Of a stretch of DNA of 64,000 nucleotides, positions 47,683 to 61,165 are shown one piece after another. Every line of letters begins with the position of its first letter. The first letter of the stretch is position 1. The position numbers were made by a program, and so were the translations under genes. Origin of the DNA: Epiperipatus broadwayi (Eukaryota > Onychophora > Udeonychophora > Euonychophora > Peripatidae); contig JAQFVV010006475.1 in the NCBI GenBank assembly GCA_028023455.1, positions 1,116,001-1,180,000 of the forward strand, read 5' to 3'. The notes beneath the pieces are model-generated. The model made no database searches and was not told the origin of the DNA. It saw only the letters and a program-made list of their open reading frames with translations.

Positions 47683-48402
47683 ACAGTTCGATCCGACTCG
47701 ATCTTAGTTTCATGGTTTTTTTTTGTTGTTGTTTTGTTGTTTTCAAATTTTGGTATAGCAGATTTGGTACAAACCATTATTTCGCACAATGGGGCTTTGT
47801 TCATCCAAGCCACATAAACTTAAATTGTATGTACCATATTCTATGTAAATAATTAAATAAATCCCTTATATAAATATTGTAAGTAGTAATATATATATAT
47901 ATCATTGTGTGTGCATGGTTTGGATACCAATATAAGATTATTTTAAAGAAAAAGAGAAAGTTTCATTGCGCGAATAATTCTTAATTTTAAATAATTAATA
48001 CTTGTACAGATTTATTAAAAAAAAAAAAACATTTCAATGTACCGACTGGATTGTGAAAGTAAAAAAATTGCTGGAGGCCAGAAAAACGAGGAAGGCGGGG
48101 TCCAAAATGAGGTGACAAATAACCTGTAGAATTGTGGGAACTTTGGCCATTTTAGATTGCATCATTCAGATTGCATCATTTTTTTCTTGACCACTCTGCA
48201 AAAGGAGAGAGCAGCAGAGTAAAATTGGAGGGTGCAGTATTAAGAAGTGATCTGTAAACTTCAATAATGTCAGGCTAAATCCAGGAAGCTGATCCCTGTC
48301 CTGCCGATGAAACCTTTCTAGCCTGCCGAAATATCATGTGCTATGATTCCAGTTTCCAACCCTAAATTTTGAAAGCCAATATGTCATTATAACAAAACCA
48401 AA
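47683..48402. other. Non-coding DNA, possible 5' flank of a gene
   Basis: Higher complexity and more G+C from about 48050. A direct repeat AGATTGCATCATT occurs at 48152 and 48169. It lies upstream of a CpG-containing ATG segment. Promoter function is only a guess. Confidence 0.3.
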
Positions 48403-48461
48403 ATGCGCGCCTACGTTCTGAGCAATCATCATCGCAAGGAACGCCGGACGAAGAAAGAATG
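48403..48461 (+). CDS. Candidate first coding exon, unknown protein
   Basis: ATG in context CAAAATGCGC is followed by 19 codons plus two bases and then GTAAAT, a plausible donor. The peptide is MRAYVLSNHHRKERRTKKE, very basic. This stretch has many CpGs (GCGCGCC, CGCCGGACG), exceptional in this window. Read without splicing, it stops after 20 codons. No downstream exon was identified. Confidence 0.28.
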
Positions 48462-48617
48462 GTAAATCTACTTTACATGAACTTTTCACTTTCTTTTAAC
48501 ATCAGTCCCTTATATAATTAGGTTTTAATCTTGTACTAAATATGCTAAATCTTTGTTATTTTTTCTTTTGATAAAATGTATATGGTAAACCTGTAAGTAA
48601 ACGTATCCCTTTCCACT

Positions 48618-48935
48618 TTTTTATTTTTCTTTTACTCTAGTCGTTAAATAACAATTTGCTAAGTCTTTATGTTTTACGACGATTTTAAAGTATTTCATTC
48701 ATTATTATACATATATTTTGGTTTAAATTGATGTATGTATTATAGTTTAATTAAGGATGTTTTATTCTATGCTACCTTTTTATTTTTATTTTACTCTAGT
48801 CGTTAAATAATAATTTGCTAAGTCTTTATGTTTTACGATGATTTTAAAATATTTCACTCATTATTATATATATATTTTGGTTTAAATTGATGTATGTATT
48901 ATAGTTTAATTAAAGATGTTTTATTCTATGCTACC
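48618..48935 (+). repeat. Tandem duplication of 159 bp
   Basis: Units 48618-48776 and 48777-48935 differ at only a few positions. Both contain TTTACTCTAGTCGTTAAATA and end in TTCTATGCTACC. Confidence 0.95.
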
Positions 48936-50194
48936 GGGTAGTTAATATCTAAAACCGATTTTATCTATCTAATTGCATGTTTTCTGATCCGAGGGGGGGA
49001 AATAATAATCAAGGGTAGCCATTATTGTGTTTACTATTTTCCGGACAGTCAAGGGGGTATGAGATTCAGAGGATAATTAATTTATAGTTAAACGTATGAT
49101 TCTTTGAGCTTACCGTGTGGTTTTAAATTACTTTGTCAGACGATTACGTGGGAAAAGTATGGAGGAATAAATAAAGTCTTATATAGATATTTATAATTTT
49201 GCTTCGAGCATTCGTTCACAGTGTTACTGGTTTAGTGCTATTTTCGCTCCCCATAGCTTGATTCGGTGTCTCGTCTGTGACTTCAAACAAGGGAGAGAGA
49301 AATTCTCCTAGCCTCTTCTGTGGGTGTAAAGACTTGCCAAAGCGCAAGCCACCCAACCTTCCGTTAACGCACCGCAATCTATTACTTCTGATTATTATAT
49401 TTGTCTCGAATAGCAGCCAGTCACATCACCCCTATATTGGAAGATATAAGCTTGTTCCCCATCCCCGTAATACGTGATGATTTGATTTGTTTTAAAACCA
49501 CGAGGCTACCTTAATTTAATAAAAGAATTTAGTCTAATAAGGATGAACATGTGAAGTTTTATTTTGCTCTGACTCTCACATCCCTCATACATAATTAAAC
49601 ACATAAACAAATTAATTGTTAAGTTATGCTAGTATTATATTTAAAAAGGAAATTATTTGTGATATTGCCTACACCAGTCATAGATAAATGGTTATAAAGC
49701 CAACCAAAATATCAATGCAATGTTGTCCATCAATTATATATATATCTCCATTAAAGACTAGAAGTAAAATAAGTAATATTGTATATAACAAGTAGTTGTA
49801 TTGTATGTAAATTTTATCCAATAGTAAGAATAATTATTAAACATTTGTGTAATCTAGTTTCGTCTCTCTCTTCATTAAATAGTTATTTCACTGTCATTTG
49901 ATTACTGTCTATATCGACAACACAAGAATATATATATTGTATTGATTGTATATAGCATTGAGCATCCACCGCACAGTTATATATATAAGTTAGTCAGAGT
50001 TATTGTCTGTGTTTCCACCGAGCTAGTGTTAGGCAATACCATGTACTATGGATTCTGTTATACCTCAGTCATTTGTGCGCAGGGTTTGGGTTTGAACTCA
50101 GTTTGGTTTCGGATTTAGTTCTGGAGTCTGCGTTCGAAGTTGGTTCTGTGTGTAATTGATGGGTTGCGGTTGACCGGTACAATATATATAGAAA
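48936..50194. other. Non-coding DNA, no gene recognised
   Basis: A more complex patch at 49190-49480 (TTTCGCTCCCCATAGC, AAGCGCAAGCCACCCAACC) holds a 66-codon frame without recognised domain. It could be LTR-like or UTR sequence; not resolved. Confidence 0.35.
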
Positions 50195-50222
50195 GTTTTG
50201 CCTGTTTTAATGACATCATTTG
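50195..50222 (+). repeat. Short fragment of hammerhead-bearing repeat
   Basis: TTTTGCCTGTTTTAAT matches the end of the plus units at 47310-47333; flanks differ. Confidence 0.4.
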
Positions 50223-52421
50223 TTTTAAATGAATGTGATATCTGTATAAATCCAATCTTAGATATTGTATGAGAAATGCTAATTTGTTGTTGTTTAAAAC
50301 TGTCAGAAGATATTCATATACTTAACTCTTCTAATTTTAATATTTTTCACTAAGTATATTATTATATTTTGGAAATTAAAATAAATATTCATTTCGAAAT
50401 AATAAATTAAAAGATCTTTTAAATGAAATTGCTATTTATGATTTATTTTGAAAAATATTTATAATATAGTAACAGTAAAATTTACACAATTTGTGTTTTT
50501 ATATAACTGTATATAGCAATATACATTTTTGAACCTGGAATATGTACAATCAAAGGTGTACACATATGTATAATGAGATTTTCAAGATGTGTGCTGTAAA
50601 CTTTGGTTAAAATAAATAATAAGTTGAACGATTAATAAAATTCAAGTAAAACATTTTAATTCAAATATATAATAATATTAACCAATGTGGTGATGACAGT
50701 TTGTAATTTAAAAGTACAAGGACTGCCAAAATTATTTTATTCGTTTTCAATTTCAATAAAAAAGGAACTCAATAGTGCTCAATTTCTAAAAAGAAAGTTT
50801 ACTCTTGGAATATTTTTCAAGGAACAATCATCACCAATTATTACTGCCATCTCATCATGTCCCTGTGGATATTAACTAGCATGTGTATATAAAGAGTTAT
50901 AAACACAGAGTAAATGGATTAATGAAATATATAACAATTTATTAATAATGAAAAAATAAAACTGTTACACATATATCTCACAACACAAAAATATTATAGT
51001 AACAAGATATTTTTAAGTTTAAGCTATAGTTCAAGTTCAAGACCTTATGGTATCTATAATTGTAAAATTTTACCAAGTTAAATATTGAATCAATCATTAA
51101 CCAGGGTTTTTTTCAAGTATCGTTCTTTTAATATTTTACAGTTGTCTTTCGTAGTTTTTCTGAAGGTGATCTTTTTCCTTGAATACTGGTGATGTTCTTT
51201 GATGTATACTATCTGTAGGTCTTAAATAATTTACATTGCACTACCCATTTCTTCCTTTGTGGTTTTACAGAGGCATTAAATGAGCTGGTTTTTCAAATGT
51301 CAGCCCTAATCTCTGGATCCAATTGCATTTCCAGGCATGTTGACTGGTGTGGTTTTAAGTTATCTAGCCCCACATGGTAGATTGATTTCTTCTAAATAAA
51401 ATCATCATACTGACTGTTGTAACTGGAATATTAAAAAATATTTTAAAAACAGTTAATAAAATAAGGCTTATGATGGAAAAAGAGTTTTAATTAATAGTTG
51501 TTTTGTCTTCAACATGGATTACGGCAATTTGACTTCATTAATAGAATGCACTCTCATGCAAATCAATATGGAATTAACTGCTAGACACCTAGAATTAGAA
51601 TGATGTAGTTTCTAGTTTCTTATTTTAGACCTATTTATATCTATTTGATATTTGTTCAGACAACATATTTTCAAACCGTGTATGCATCACCAGCTAGGGA
51701 ATATATGAACATTGTATCACTACATCAATATATTTTTTAAAAAATACTCCATTTACTTTCTTTAAAACGTGTTGGATATAAATTTTATGTACATTATATC
51801 ATGTTTTTTATATATAAAAGAAGATTTAAAAAAAAATAGTTTTTCTATTCTCTCTTTATTTACATTTCCTAACATAGAAAAAAGAGCAATTCATTACCGA
51901 CTTTTAAATTTTTAATTATGTGCATCAGATTTTCTATAAAAAAAGGACAAGTTGTTTAATTATAACTTCCATTTGAAAGGCAAACTAAACAATATTCAAA
52001 TTTAGACTTTTTTTTAAAAAAAAACAAAAAACTATGCAATTCAAATTCTTTCACATATCAAAAGCATTTTTTCTTTACTGTATTATTATTTCCTTGTTTC
52101 TCACATATTACAAAGTAATACATAATAATTTTTAATAATGTGGATGAATTAATTTTTCTTTTAACTTTTAGGCAGTTTTCATTTTTATTTCTCAAGTGAC
52201 ACATATATGGCAGTTTACATTTTTGTTAAGTATGTTTTTTTTCTCTCTGCATTGTTATAATATAACCAATCTGGGCCACCTCAGATTTGTTATAACTATA
52301 AATTCCTTTCCTTTAAGATGAGATAAAGGTACTGTGTAATTTTTCATTTCTCATTTGTATTCTTAATGTTTATATATATCCATAATGTGCAGAGATTTGC
52401 TTGATACAGAATGCTATAAAG
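50223..52421. other. AT-rich non-coding DNA, no gene seen
   Basis: Stops in all frames. T8A9 at 52009-52025. Confidence 0.5.
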
Positions 52422-52944
52422 CAGTGGTCTTCAACCTTTTCACACCTGCAGACCGGTAAAAATAAGCATAAAGTTTTGCGGACTGGCAGAAGTCTATAGA
52501 TAAATTTTCTTAAAGATGTAAATTGCTTCGCTTTAGATGAACATAATTAGTATAACTGATCAAAACAACAATGTTAAATATACAAAATGAAGTTTTTTAT
52601 ATATATGGAGTTTGTATAATAAAAACCTTTTTTTTTTAATTTTGAATTTTTTTAAAAAAGTAATAAAAAATTTAATTCTATCTCCTCCTCCCATAAACAT
52701 CTGTGATAACTAGAAAAACAAATTAATTTATGTATGATTGATTCGATTTTGTTTCTATTCTGTTTCTTTTTTTTTTAATTTGGTAAAAATGAGATGAAAA
52801 AATAAATAATAATTGTTTATATTAATTAAAAGTTTAAACTCTTATTATTTTGTTATTACAAACTTTCCTGCAAGTCTACCACAGACCGGTAAAAAACTTT
52901 TGCCGCCCGGCACTGGTCCATGGACAAAGGGTTGAAGACAGCTG
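52422..52944. mobile_element. hAT-like non-autonomous miniature element, copy 2
   Basis: A 523-bp relative of 1225-1754 with the same left end (CAGTGGTCTTCAACC). The reverse complement of its right end reads CAGCTGTCTTCAACC. It has a perfect 8-bp target duplication, CTATAAAG, at 52414-52421 and 52945-52952. Internal blocks (GCAGAAGTCTATAGATAAAT, ATAAACATCTGTGATAACTA) are shared with copy 1. Copy 1 has an extra subterminal repeat of about 30 bp. No transposase. Confidence 0.88.
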
Positions 52945-52952
52945 CTATAAAG

Positions 52953-53464
52953 AATGATAGGATTTTAGCTTGAGGATCTACAAAAATTCCATCCTAAGAA
53001 CATTAACGAGTATTCTGAAATATGGGCACGAGAAGGATAATCTCAGTTTGACTTCTGATGATCTGCCAACAACACACCAAAATAAAATATAAGTATTGCT
53101 CCCTTTTTAATCTTAGAGTTATGAATTTCACAAACAGTCTAACTACATTTTGTTTCTTCTAAGCCTTACAGGTGAGTGAGTAAACTATTTGGAAAACAAA
53201 AAAAAATGTGGTAGCACCTGAGGCAATATACACTTCCATTTTAGCATGACAACATATTGTCTTATATACATGACCAAATCCCAATACATCACTAAAAAGA
53301 GCATATTTAAACAAACTATGAAAGCTTTTTTTTTATCCTCTGCATAAATCAATTTATCTCTTCTGGTCATATGTTTTTTAATTATTTCTAATATTTAAAT
53401 TATGTATTTAATTCCTTTTATATATTTATATGTATAATATTCAAATATAAGTATATTGTAAATG
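52953..53464. other. Non-coding DNA
   Basis: AT-rich, nothing recognised. Confidence 0.45.
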
Positions 53465-53560
53465 TAATGTATTTATAAGGACTTGAACTAAGACTTTCAA
53501 GCTCTCTACAGTGATGCACACTATTGTATACAATGGATCCACATGATCACATACATAAAG
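53465..53560 (-). mobile_element. tRNA-like SINE, copy 2
   Basis: The reverse complement contains GTGATCATGTGGATCCATTG (A-box side) and GTAGAGAGCTTGAAAGTCTT followed by AGTTCAAGTCC (B box), matching 40705-40800. Confidence 0.5.
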
Positions 53561-53744
53561 ATTCAGCAGTAACTGAAACATGCTCAGACAAAACCAGTTC
53601 TGTAGATCTTCCTGGAAAAAAACCCAAATTGGTTATTAGAAAATAAGTTATATTTTTGAAAAACAAAACAGTTCTGTTCTTTTTACATATTTCTAAAATT
53701 TGAGATAAAGTTGATAAAATAGAAATAGTAATAGTAATTCAATT

Positions 53745-54330
53745 CAATTTATTAAGCATATAACAGTAGACTAGTAACAATCCAATTATTGTACAACTTT
53801 TACGAACCAAGAATTAGTTTACATTGTTTCAAAAAATCATTATTAGATATATCTCATTCAAAAATATCTTATTACATAACATGGGCACTCTAATCATAGA
53901 AGAATTCTTATACACATTATGATTATATTTTTTAATATAAAATAAATTACTATTTCTAGTTATAATAGGAATTTTATAATATATATTATGAACAAATTCC
54001 AATACATCAAATTCACATAAAACAATTTTTTTTAAAAATATTACATCATTCAACATTTTTCTTTTCATAAGATATGTTTCACAATTTAAAGGTAATTCTA
54101 AACTTATATACTTAAAATACTTCTGCATTATATTCTGCAGTCATCCTTCCTAACATTTTGTGTTAGAATTCCAAACAACAGAACAATAATTAATTATAGG
54201 TACAATCATTACATAAAATAAATAAATGCAAGATTGTTGGTGTAAAACTGTTTTTGATCTTGCTATAATCCCAGTTAATCTTATTACATTTAAGAATAAT
54301 TTCATTAATGTAGGTCAAAAAAAGATCATT
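53745..54330 (-). pseudogene. 3' end of a jockey/CR1/L2-type LINE reverse transcriptase ORF, decayed
   Basis: On the minus strand near 54210-54160 the frame reads YVMIVPIINYCSVVWNSNTK. This matches the widespread LINE segment VRP.LEYCS.VW.P.TK, which follows the RT fingers and palm. A stop follows. After a shift the frame at 54128-53829 reads LPLNCETYLMKRKMLNDV and then ITRNSNLFYIKKYNHN. That fits the C-terminal end of such ORFs, which carry R.....Y....T..G..S...R....WN-type sequence. Upstream INEIILKCNKINWDYSK resembles the H.......A...LG..KR region. The fragment is 5'-truncated and dead. The clade is uncertain. Confidence 0.6.
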
Positions 54331-55876
54331 ACTATTAAACCAAATCCTTTACCCTATTCGGTTGTTTTCTCATCCCTGGTGTTCGCCTCGAGATGTTGCT
54401 ATTTCTAGGTCAATTCCTTGAAATATACTGTTTCACCGGCCTTCACCCAACAAAAGAGGAATTTTTCTACATTATAAACACAGAAAAGAGTCCTCACATT
54501 ATGTTGGACAGAGGAGGTGGTGGCGGCGACAGAAGCCAACACAAAGTGACTTCTTTCTATGATAAAACACAGAAAGAGTTCCCGACGGCTGCCGGTTATG
54601 GCTTTTTTCTATGCTAAAAGCAAAGAAAAAGAAATGCCTTGATTGGCTGCCATAGAAGTTGATTTTGTTCATTTTTTTTCTTGTAATAGTAGAATATCTA
54701 TTTACTCTGTAGTTTCGTGTGAGTGTGTATTTGAAGCAGTCGTAGTTTTTTGAAATTTGATAAGATGTCTATTTTTTTTAATGTGTTGTAACTTACTTTA
54801 CTGTTGTAAGTTTAGTAATAATGTCCTGAAGATTCTATTATGAATAGGTAACCCTCAAAAATTGCTTTTAAGGGTGCGAAGGGAAAAAATTTGAAGGATC
54901 ACGCAAAAAGTACCGTTTTCGCGAGAATTCGTCCGTGTCCAGTTACTTTACTATATATTGTGAATATTCAGATTAATGATCAAAGTATTTAAAAAAAAAT
55001 AAAGAAGTTTGTTGATCTTGTTTGTTTTTTCTTTTGCTTGATAGATAGATAATGGAAGATTTTGGAAATATAGATTTAAATTGATCACCATAGCAACCTA
55101 AAGCTTTTAAATACTATTATTTACTGTTGATTCCAGCTTTAAAATACTAAATTCGCTATAATCAAACTTAAGAAAAACATATAGGTAAATAAATAAATTT
55201 TGAAAACAATTCATTACAATATAAAAGTTTACTTAAATAAGGTCGATATTATTTTACATATTTTATTTTTCTGTTAATGCAATCACCATAGTAACACTAT
55301 TACATATAGTTCAATGTTTTATGTCATATATATCTATTTATAAATGAATTAAAAATTATTATTGTTATTAAGAAAAAATATCTATGTAAATTATTTGTGT
55401 TTATAAAGTGAATAAAGGTAATATCAATTTTGTATTTTGGTTTACAAATAATAGGAAAAATCTAATCGCATTTGGATTTAATTTTCATGTATCTTTATCT
55501 CCAAACTTACATTACAAACCACGCGAAAACTGTTGCAAAAAATTTGTTCGGCTTGAGCTTTATTCGAGTAGTTTTCAGTGGTTGTTATGACACCAGAACG
55601 TCGGAAAGAGAACCTATAAAAAGCCACAAAAGACTAAGAGTACGCTATCATCTTTCTATGATTGCCATGAACGGACGTATTTTCTAGATTCTTACAAATA
55701 AAAGTTCTTCAATATTTTTTTTTTACTGTTAAACCATAAAACAAATGGAAAAATAAACTTAAATTATCTGCCCATTCAATCATTTGAATGGCAGTTGTGA
55801 AGGATTTCCAAAGGAAACGGCAACAGAAAAAAAAAGGAAACCTATATATTTTAACGATCGGGGGAAGGAGGAGACT
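54331..55876. other. Non-coding DNA with several CpG-containing patches
   Basis: Patches at 54360-54610 (GGTGGTGGCGGCGACAGAAG) and 54875-54950 (TTTTCGCGAGAATTCG) stand out. Short frames cross them, but no domain is seen. One or more could be a promoter or first exon of a neighbouring gene. Confidence 0.3.
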
Positions 55877-56155
55877 TCACGTAATCTGCACTACAGGGCG
55901 CCACTAGGCATTTGAACCTAGAAAATTTATATAGCAGACAGGTACGTTAAGTTTAAAAAAAATTTTTTTTTTATTTTCATTTACATATTTGGATTCCGAT
56001 CGTTTGCCCAAGGTCACTAGCTCATAGAGTAGCAGAGATTTTTAACATTTATAAGTTTCAATAGATTTTTATTCTCAAAGTATATATTAAATATTTAGAA
56101 CAATAAAATAAAAGAAGCCACTGCCAGTAATTAACACACAAATAGATTTTTATTA
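55877..56155 (-). repeat. Dispersed repeat, copy 2
   Basis: Reverse-complement counterpart of 25935-26158, sharing CTGGCAGTGG, AAATTTTCTAGGTTC and GGCGCCCTGTAGTGCAGAT. Confidence 0.65.
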
Positions 56156-58584
56156 ACGCACATTTAAAATTGAGGAATAAATTTATTTTTTAGGTTTTAA
56201 CATTATTTTTTTTAAAATTTAAATTATTATTTTAAATAGATCGCACATATGGATATTTAAATTATATTTTACTTTAGCATGACGAGCGTAGATAGTCTAC
56301 ATAGATTTTTTTTCACTTAAAACTTATCAAAACATTCATTCAATCTCAGACTAAAAGTTTGTAGCCAATCCAATGTCAGCTTCCAGATATATATTTGCAA
56401 CTAATGCAATATGAAGATGCTAGCATAATAAAACCACGCCGACAGGAATGGGCATCTGACGGCGTGATATTATTTGAAGGAAATGATCCGTGTCTAGATC
56501 AGGAAAGGGCATCTGTTAGACTAAGGAATCATGTATACAATTTTTTTTTATTTTAAAGAGTGCTACATATGGGGGAAAGCGGTCTTTCTGCCGTCTTATA
56601 AATCCCTGTCCATAGAGCTAGAAGGGGTCAATGGCGCAGGAAATACATCTGCCACCATTTCAACGATATGACTGCCTCTTTGGGTCATGCATTCAGTTGG
56701 GCACGTTGCCTTGTATGCTAAACACGCTTCACATTACATTAATATAAACACCCATATATCCTTCCACAAGCATTGCCCCAACTACGAAACAAATAGCCTG
56801 ACACTAAAATCCTTTAAATTAAACATAAACGAATTTAAACAGTTATTACTCTTTATCCATGCAGCTATCTACACCCAACTTTAATTTAATACATTTTATT
56901 TAACAGATAGAAATAAATAACCTAGTTAAACACAAACATAAATAATTAAATTAAAAAAATGGAAATGATTGAAATAGCAAACGTATATAAAAACAAATAT
57001 TTACAATTGATTTAGAGTTCTATTCTTGGTCAGATAAGAGTACATTCATTTATATTACTTTTTTTTTTTTGATTGATTACTTATTGACGTTATACGGTAA
57101 TTATTTAAAAGAAAGTTCAATTGGCAAAAGTTTATACTTTACAGATTCTGAGGTCCATCTTCATGATCACTTATATAGATTGTTTGTTCTTCCTTTTTTA
57201 AAACGAAGCCGCCACTTGCCATTCCTTTTTGGTCCCTAACTGGCATAGGGAGGTCTCAGCTGGTTGCCCGGAAAATCTAATTTTATTGCAGACTTCCACA
57301 TCGTGAAAATCTGCAATATAGCTAGTTATAACGACATATTCATAGTCAGCTCTCAGATAACAATTATAATAATAATTTGGTGGCTTTTATATTTTTATTA
57401 GTCTCTTATCATTAGATCTTGAGATTCAACGAGCAAGACGTCACTAATCCATTCGTGTTTCAGTTATGGTCCGTGCTGTCATTTTCGTGTTTGGATTGGT
57501 CATTTAATTCCTTTGTATTCTCTTATCTGACCATTTAATTTATTTTACATGCCTCACGAGGTAGTTTGCTTTTGAACAATCATTTAATTAATAAGACAAT
57601 CACTTTCATTTTCTAAGACTATAGAAATCAACATTATTTCTATTTTTAAAGTATCAATCTTTATAACTTTACTTTTTACAAAAAAATTACTTTCAAATAT
57701 TTTTATTTTTTAAAAGTTTTTAAAGTTGTCCATCATGCGATCTATATATATGTTGAACAGTTTTTAAATTAAGTTTTTTTTTCTTTTTAATAAATCAATT
57801 TTTATTTATGGTCTTTTATTTTAATTTTAAAATAATGTGACGGGATATTATATTCCGTTACAATATATATTTTAAAAAATGCTTTATATAAAAATCGGCT
57901 ATTTTAGTTTTAAAAACAAAGATATTTCTGGTTTAAAGTTTGGCATATAACTATCGTTGGATTTGGATAAATATCGTGTCACAAGCTAAGAAACACTCAG
58001 GATCAACTGGATTCATTTGTATCATAAAAGAACTAATTAAATCGCACTCTCCTCTTTGGAAAGGAAAAAGGATTGTTAGTGAAGCATTATAAAGTTTGAC
58101 TTATTTTTTCTGTGAAATAAGCTTCTCTTTGCATCATTCATAGAAACTGGTGATAAGTAAATTGCAATGGACAAATAAATAGTGAAAACAGACAGACTTT
58201 CTTATATATGGTATGATATTTTTTAATGTATAAAAATGTGTCCATATTAATTTTTTTTTTACATATATTCAAAAAGGATGATTTGTATTTTATTTAAATT
58301 ATCTTTAGGAGTAATAGAGTTTAGGAAATAAAAATGATCAGAGAGATTCATTTATTAATTATTTGAACTTTTGTCTAAGTATATATTAACACAATTCGAT
58401 GTTGTTGTTGTTGTTTTTTTTTAGTATATGATTTGATAGTTGCATGTATAAAATTTAGTAAAACATCGAACAGACAAGTGATTCAAATATATCGTATTAT
58501 TTCATATTCATTAATCAGTTATTGTTTTGATAAACAAATAGGTTTTGATCTCATCCTATTTCATATCTTTGGTATTTGTTATAA
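56156..58584. other. Non-coding DNA, no gene recognised
   Basis: A more complex patch lies at 56400-56740. There is a near-palindrome GTGACGGGATATTATATTCC...GTTAC at 57837-57861. The start of the 363-codon frame at 58433 is not RTE-like until about 58585, so its first about 50 codons are probably upstream flank. Confidence 0.35.
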
Positions 58585-61165
58585 AAAGTGGAAGAACGAT
58601 ATTGTGGAGATTGATGGTGTATCGGATAGAGTGGCAAGATTAGTTATACAACTTAATAGCAGATACCAAATGCAGATAATTCAGGTTTATGCCCCAACAA
58701 GTTTTCATAGTGATGAAGTAGTAGAAGATTTTTATATGGATGTACAAAAGGCTTTTGATCAGAGTAAACAACATTTTAAAATTGTTATGGGAGACTTTAA
58801 TGCTGGAATTGGTAGACAAATGAAAGATGAAATTGCTGTAGGTAATTTTGGTTATGGTAATAGAAATGAGAGAGGACATAGACTTGTGGAGTTTGCAGAA
58901 AAAGAAAAAATTTATATTATGAATTCATTTTTTGAGAAAAATGTTAAAAGGAAATGTACATGGAAGCATCCAAATGAAGGTACAGCAGAATTGGATTATA
59001 TTTTGACTAACAGAAAATACATATTTCAAGATTGTAATGTTCTTAATAAATTTAACACAGGAAGTGATCATCGATTAGTAAGGTGTAAGTTACGTATTAA
59101 TGTAAAACTAGAAAGACAAAAATTATTAAGAAAAACAATATTTACAGTTGATATTTTTAATCTTCAGAAACATTCTAATGAATTTAAATTAGAACTTACA
59201 AATAGGTTTCAAGTGTTAGGAGATTTTGAACATGATACAGATTTGAATGAAATTAATATGAAAATAACTGATACACTTTTAAAAACTGCAACAAACATAT
59301 CTGGTAGAAAAAAGCAGCAATTGACTAAGAAAATTTCTACTGAGTCTAGAGAATTTATGAAGAAAAGAAGGTATATGAAGATATACAAAAATGATGTATT
59401 AAAAAGAATTGAATATCTCGAATTTTGTAAAATGGTATGGAAAAGAGTTGAAAATGATATAAGAAAGTATAACTGTGAAATAGCAAGGAAAGCTGTAGAA
59501 GAAAATAAGTCTCAAAAATGTTAAACAACATTTTGGTATTGGTAGGAAATTTATATCTGCAATAAGAAAAAAAGATGGAATTATTACTAAAAAGAGAGAT
59601 GACATCATGAAATTGGTAGATTTTTATCAAGAATTATATAGTAATAAAGAACAAGTACCTCCTATATCTATTACATCTTCTGAATTGCCCAGAATTTTAA
59701 ATGAAGAAGTGAGACATGCAATTAAGTGTATGAAGAAAGGAAAGGCTCCAGGAAATGATGGAATTATAATTGATATATTAAAAGAAGCAGGTGAAGAAAT
59801 AGAAACAATTTTAGCAAAGTTGTATACCAAATGTCTAAATGATAAAGATGTACCGGAAGATTGGAAGAATGCAGTAATAATATTAATATTTAAAAAAGGT
59901 GATAAAGAAGATATTAGAAATTACAGACCTATCAGCCTTTTATCAGTTTTATATAAAATTTTTACCAAGATAATTACAACTCGTCTACAGAGAACTTTGG
60001 ATTTCCACCAACCAAGAGAACAAGCTGGATTTAAAAGTGGTTTTAGTACAATAGATCATATCCAAGTATTGAGAGAAGTCATAGAAAGGACAAACGAATA
60101 TGAGTTGTCATTATATTTTGGATTTGTAGATTATGAAAAGGCATTCGATTCTATACACATTTCTTCAGTGATTAAAGCATTGGATCATCAAGGTATAGAT
60201 CCAGGATATTGTCGTATTTTAAAGAATATTTATAAAAATGCAACAGCAACAATTAGATTACATAATGATACTGGAAAAATCAACATTGAGAAAGGTGTAA
60301 GACAAGATGACTCCATATCTCCAAAACTCTTTACAGCAGTGCTGCAAGAAGTATTTTGTGGATTAAAATGGGAAACTAAAGGAGTGAAAGTAAATGGAGA
60401 GTATTTAAGTGATTTAGATTTCGCAGATGATGTAGTTGTTTTTGCAAATAATGCTTCAGAGCTGCAGGAAATGTTGCAGGAGTTAGCAGACGAAAGTAGA
60501 AAAGTAGGACTAAAGATAAATGTTAAAAAGACTAAAGTAATGTTTAATCGATTTGCTCAAAATATGAAAATAAAGATTGATTATGAAGAATTAGAAGTTA
60601 ACAGTTACAAATACCTTGGTCAGATTATTAATACAGATGGAAACATAATGGAGAATTAAACTTGGTTGGAGTGCTTTTGGTAGAAATAACTTGATACTAA
60701 AAGGAAATATGCCTATGTGTTTGAAAAGGATGTTTTTTAACAAATGTGTTTTACCAGTTCTTACTTATGGATCTGAGACTTGGACACTTAATAGAAGAGC
60801 AATACAGACTTCTGACCACTCAAAGGAGTATGGAGAGATGTATGTTGGGAGTAACAAGAAGAGATCGAAAACGCAATGTATGGGTAAGACAACAAACAGG
60901 TGTTACTGACCTTATTGAAAAAATTAAAAGATTGAAATGGAGTTGGGCTGGACATATTGCTAGAAGAGATGATAATAGATGGACAATTGAAATGTTAAAC
61001 TGGATTCCAAGAGATTGTAAAAGACCCAGAAAGAGACCACATGTGAGATGGATGGATGAAATAAGAAAATGTGCAGGGGTGTTGTGGAGAAGAGAAGCTA
61101 AAGATCGGAGAAGATGGATTAAACTTGGAGAGACCTTCATCCTGCAGTGGATTGATAATGGTTGA
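58585..61165 (+). pseudogene. RTE endonuclease-reverse transcriptase ORF, truncated and frameshifted
   Basis: Endonuclease remainder: QVYAPTS, VMGDFNAGIG, LDYILTNRK and the intact GSDHRLV triad (58680-59085). The frame to 59524 shifts by one base at an A5 run near 59514-59518 and stays open to 60659. RT motifs: APGNDGIIIDILK, RNYRPISLLSVLYKI, FVDYEKAFDSI (motif A), GVRQDDSISPKLF (motif B, where the usual Gly is Asp), LDFADDVVVFA (motif C). A stop near 60657 and a shift near 60820 precede the C-terminal part: YGSETWTLNRRAIQ, then KWSWAGHIARRDDNRWT, RPHVRWMDEIRK and ETFILQWIDNG to 61162. Few lesions over 2.6 kb suggest it is younger than the 34.8-37.9 kb copies. Confidence 0.88.

Noticed and set aside
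46558-47813. Several 60-86 codon minus-strand frames with shared peptides such as SNITRLVSGLWPLS
   Set aside because: They lie inside the hammerhead-bearing repeat units. The similarity reflects DNA repetition, and frames are not kept between units.
58433-58584. First ~50 codons of the 363-codon frame as RTE protein
   Set aside because: No RTE-like residues until about 58585; most likely upstream flank read in frame by chance.
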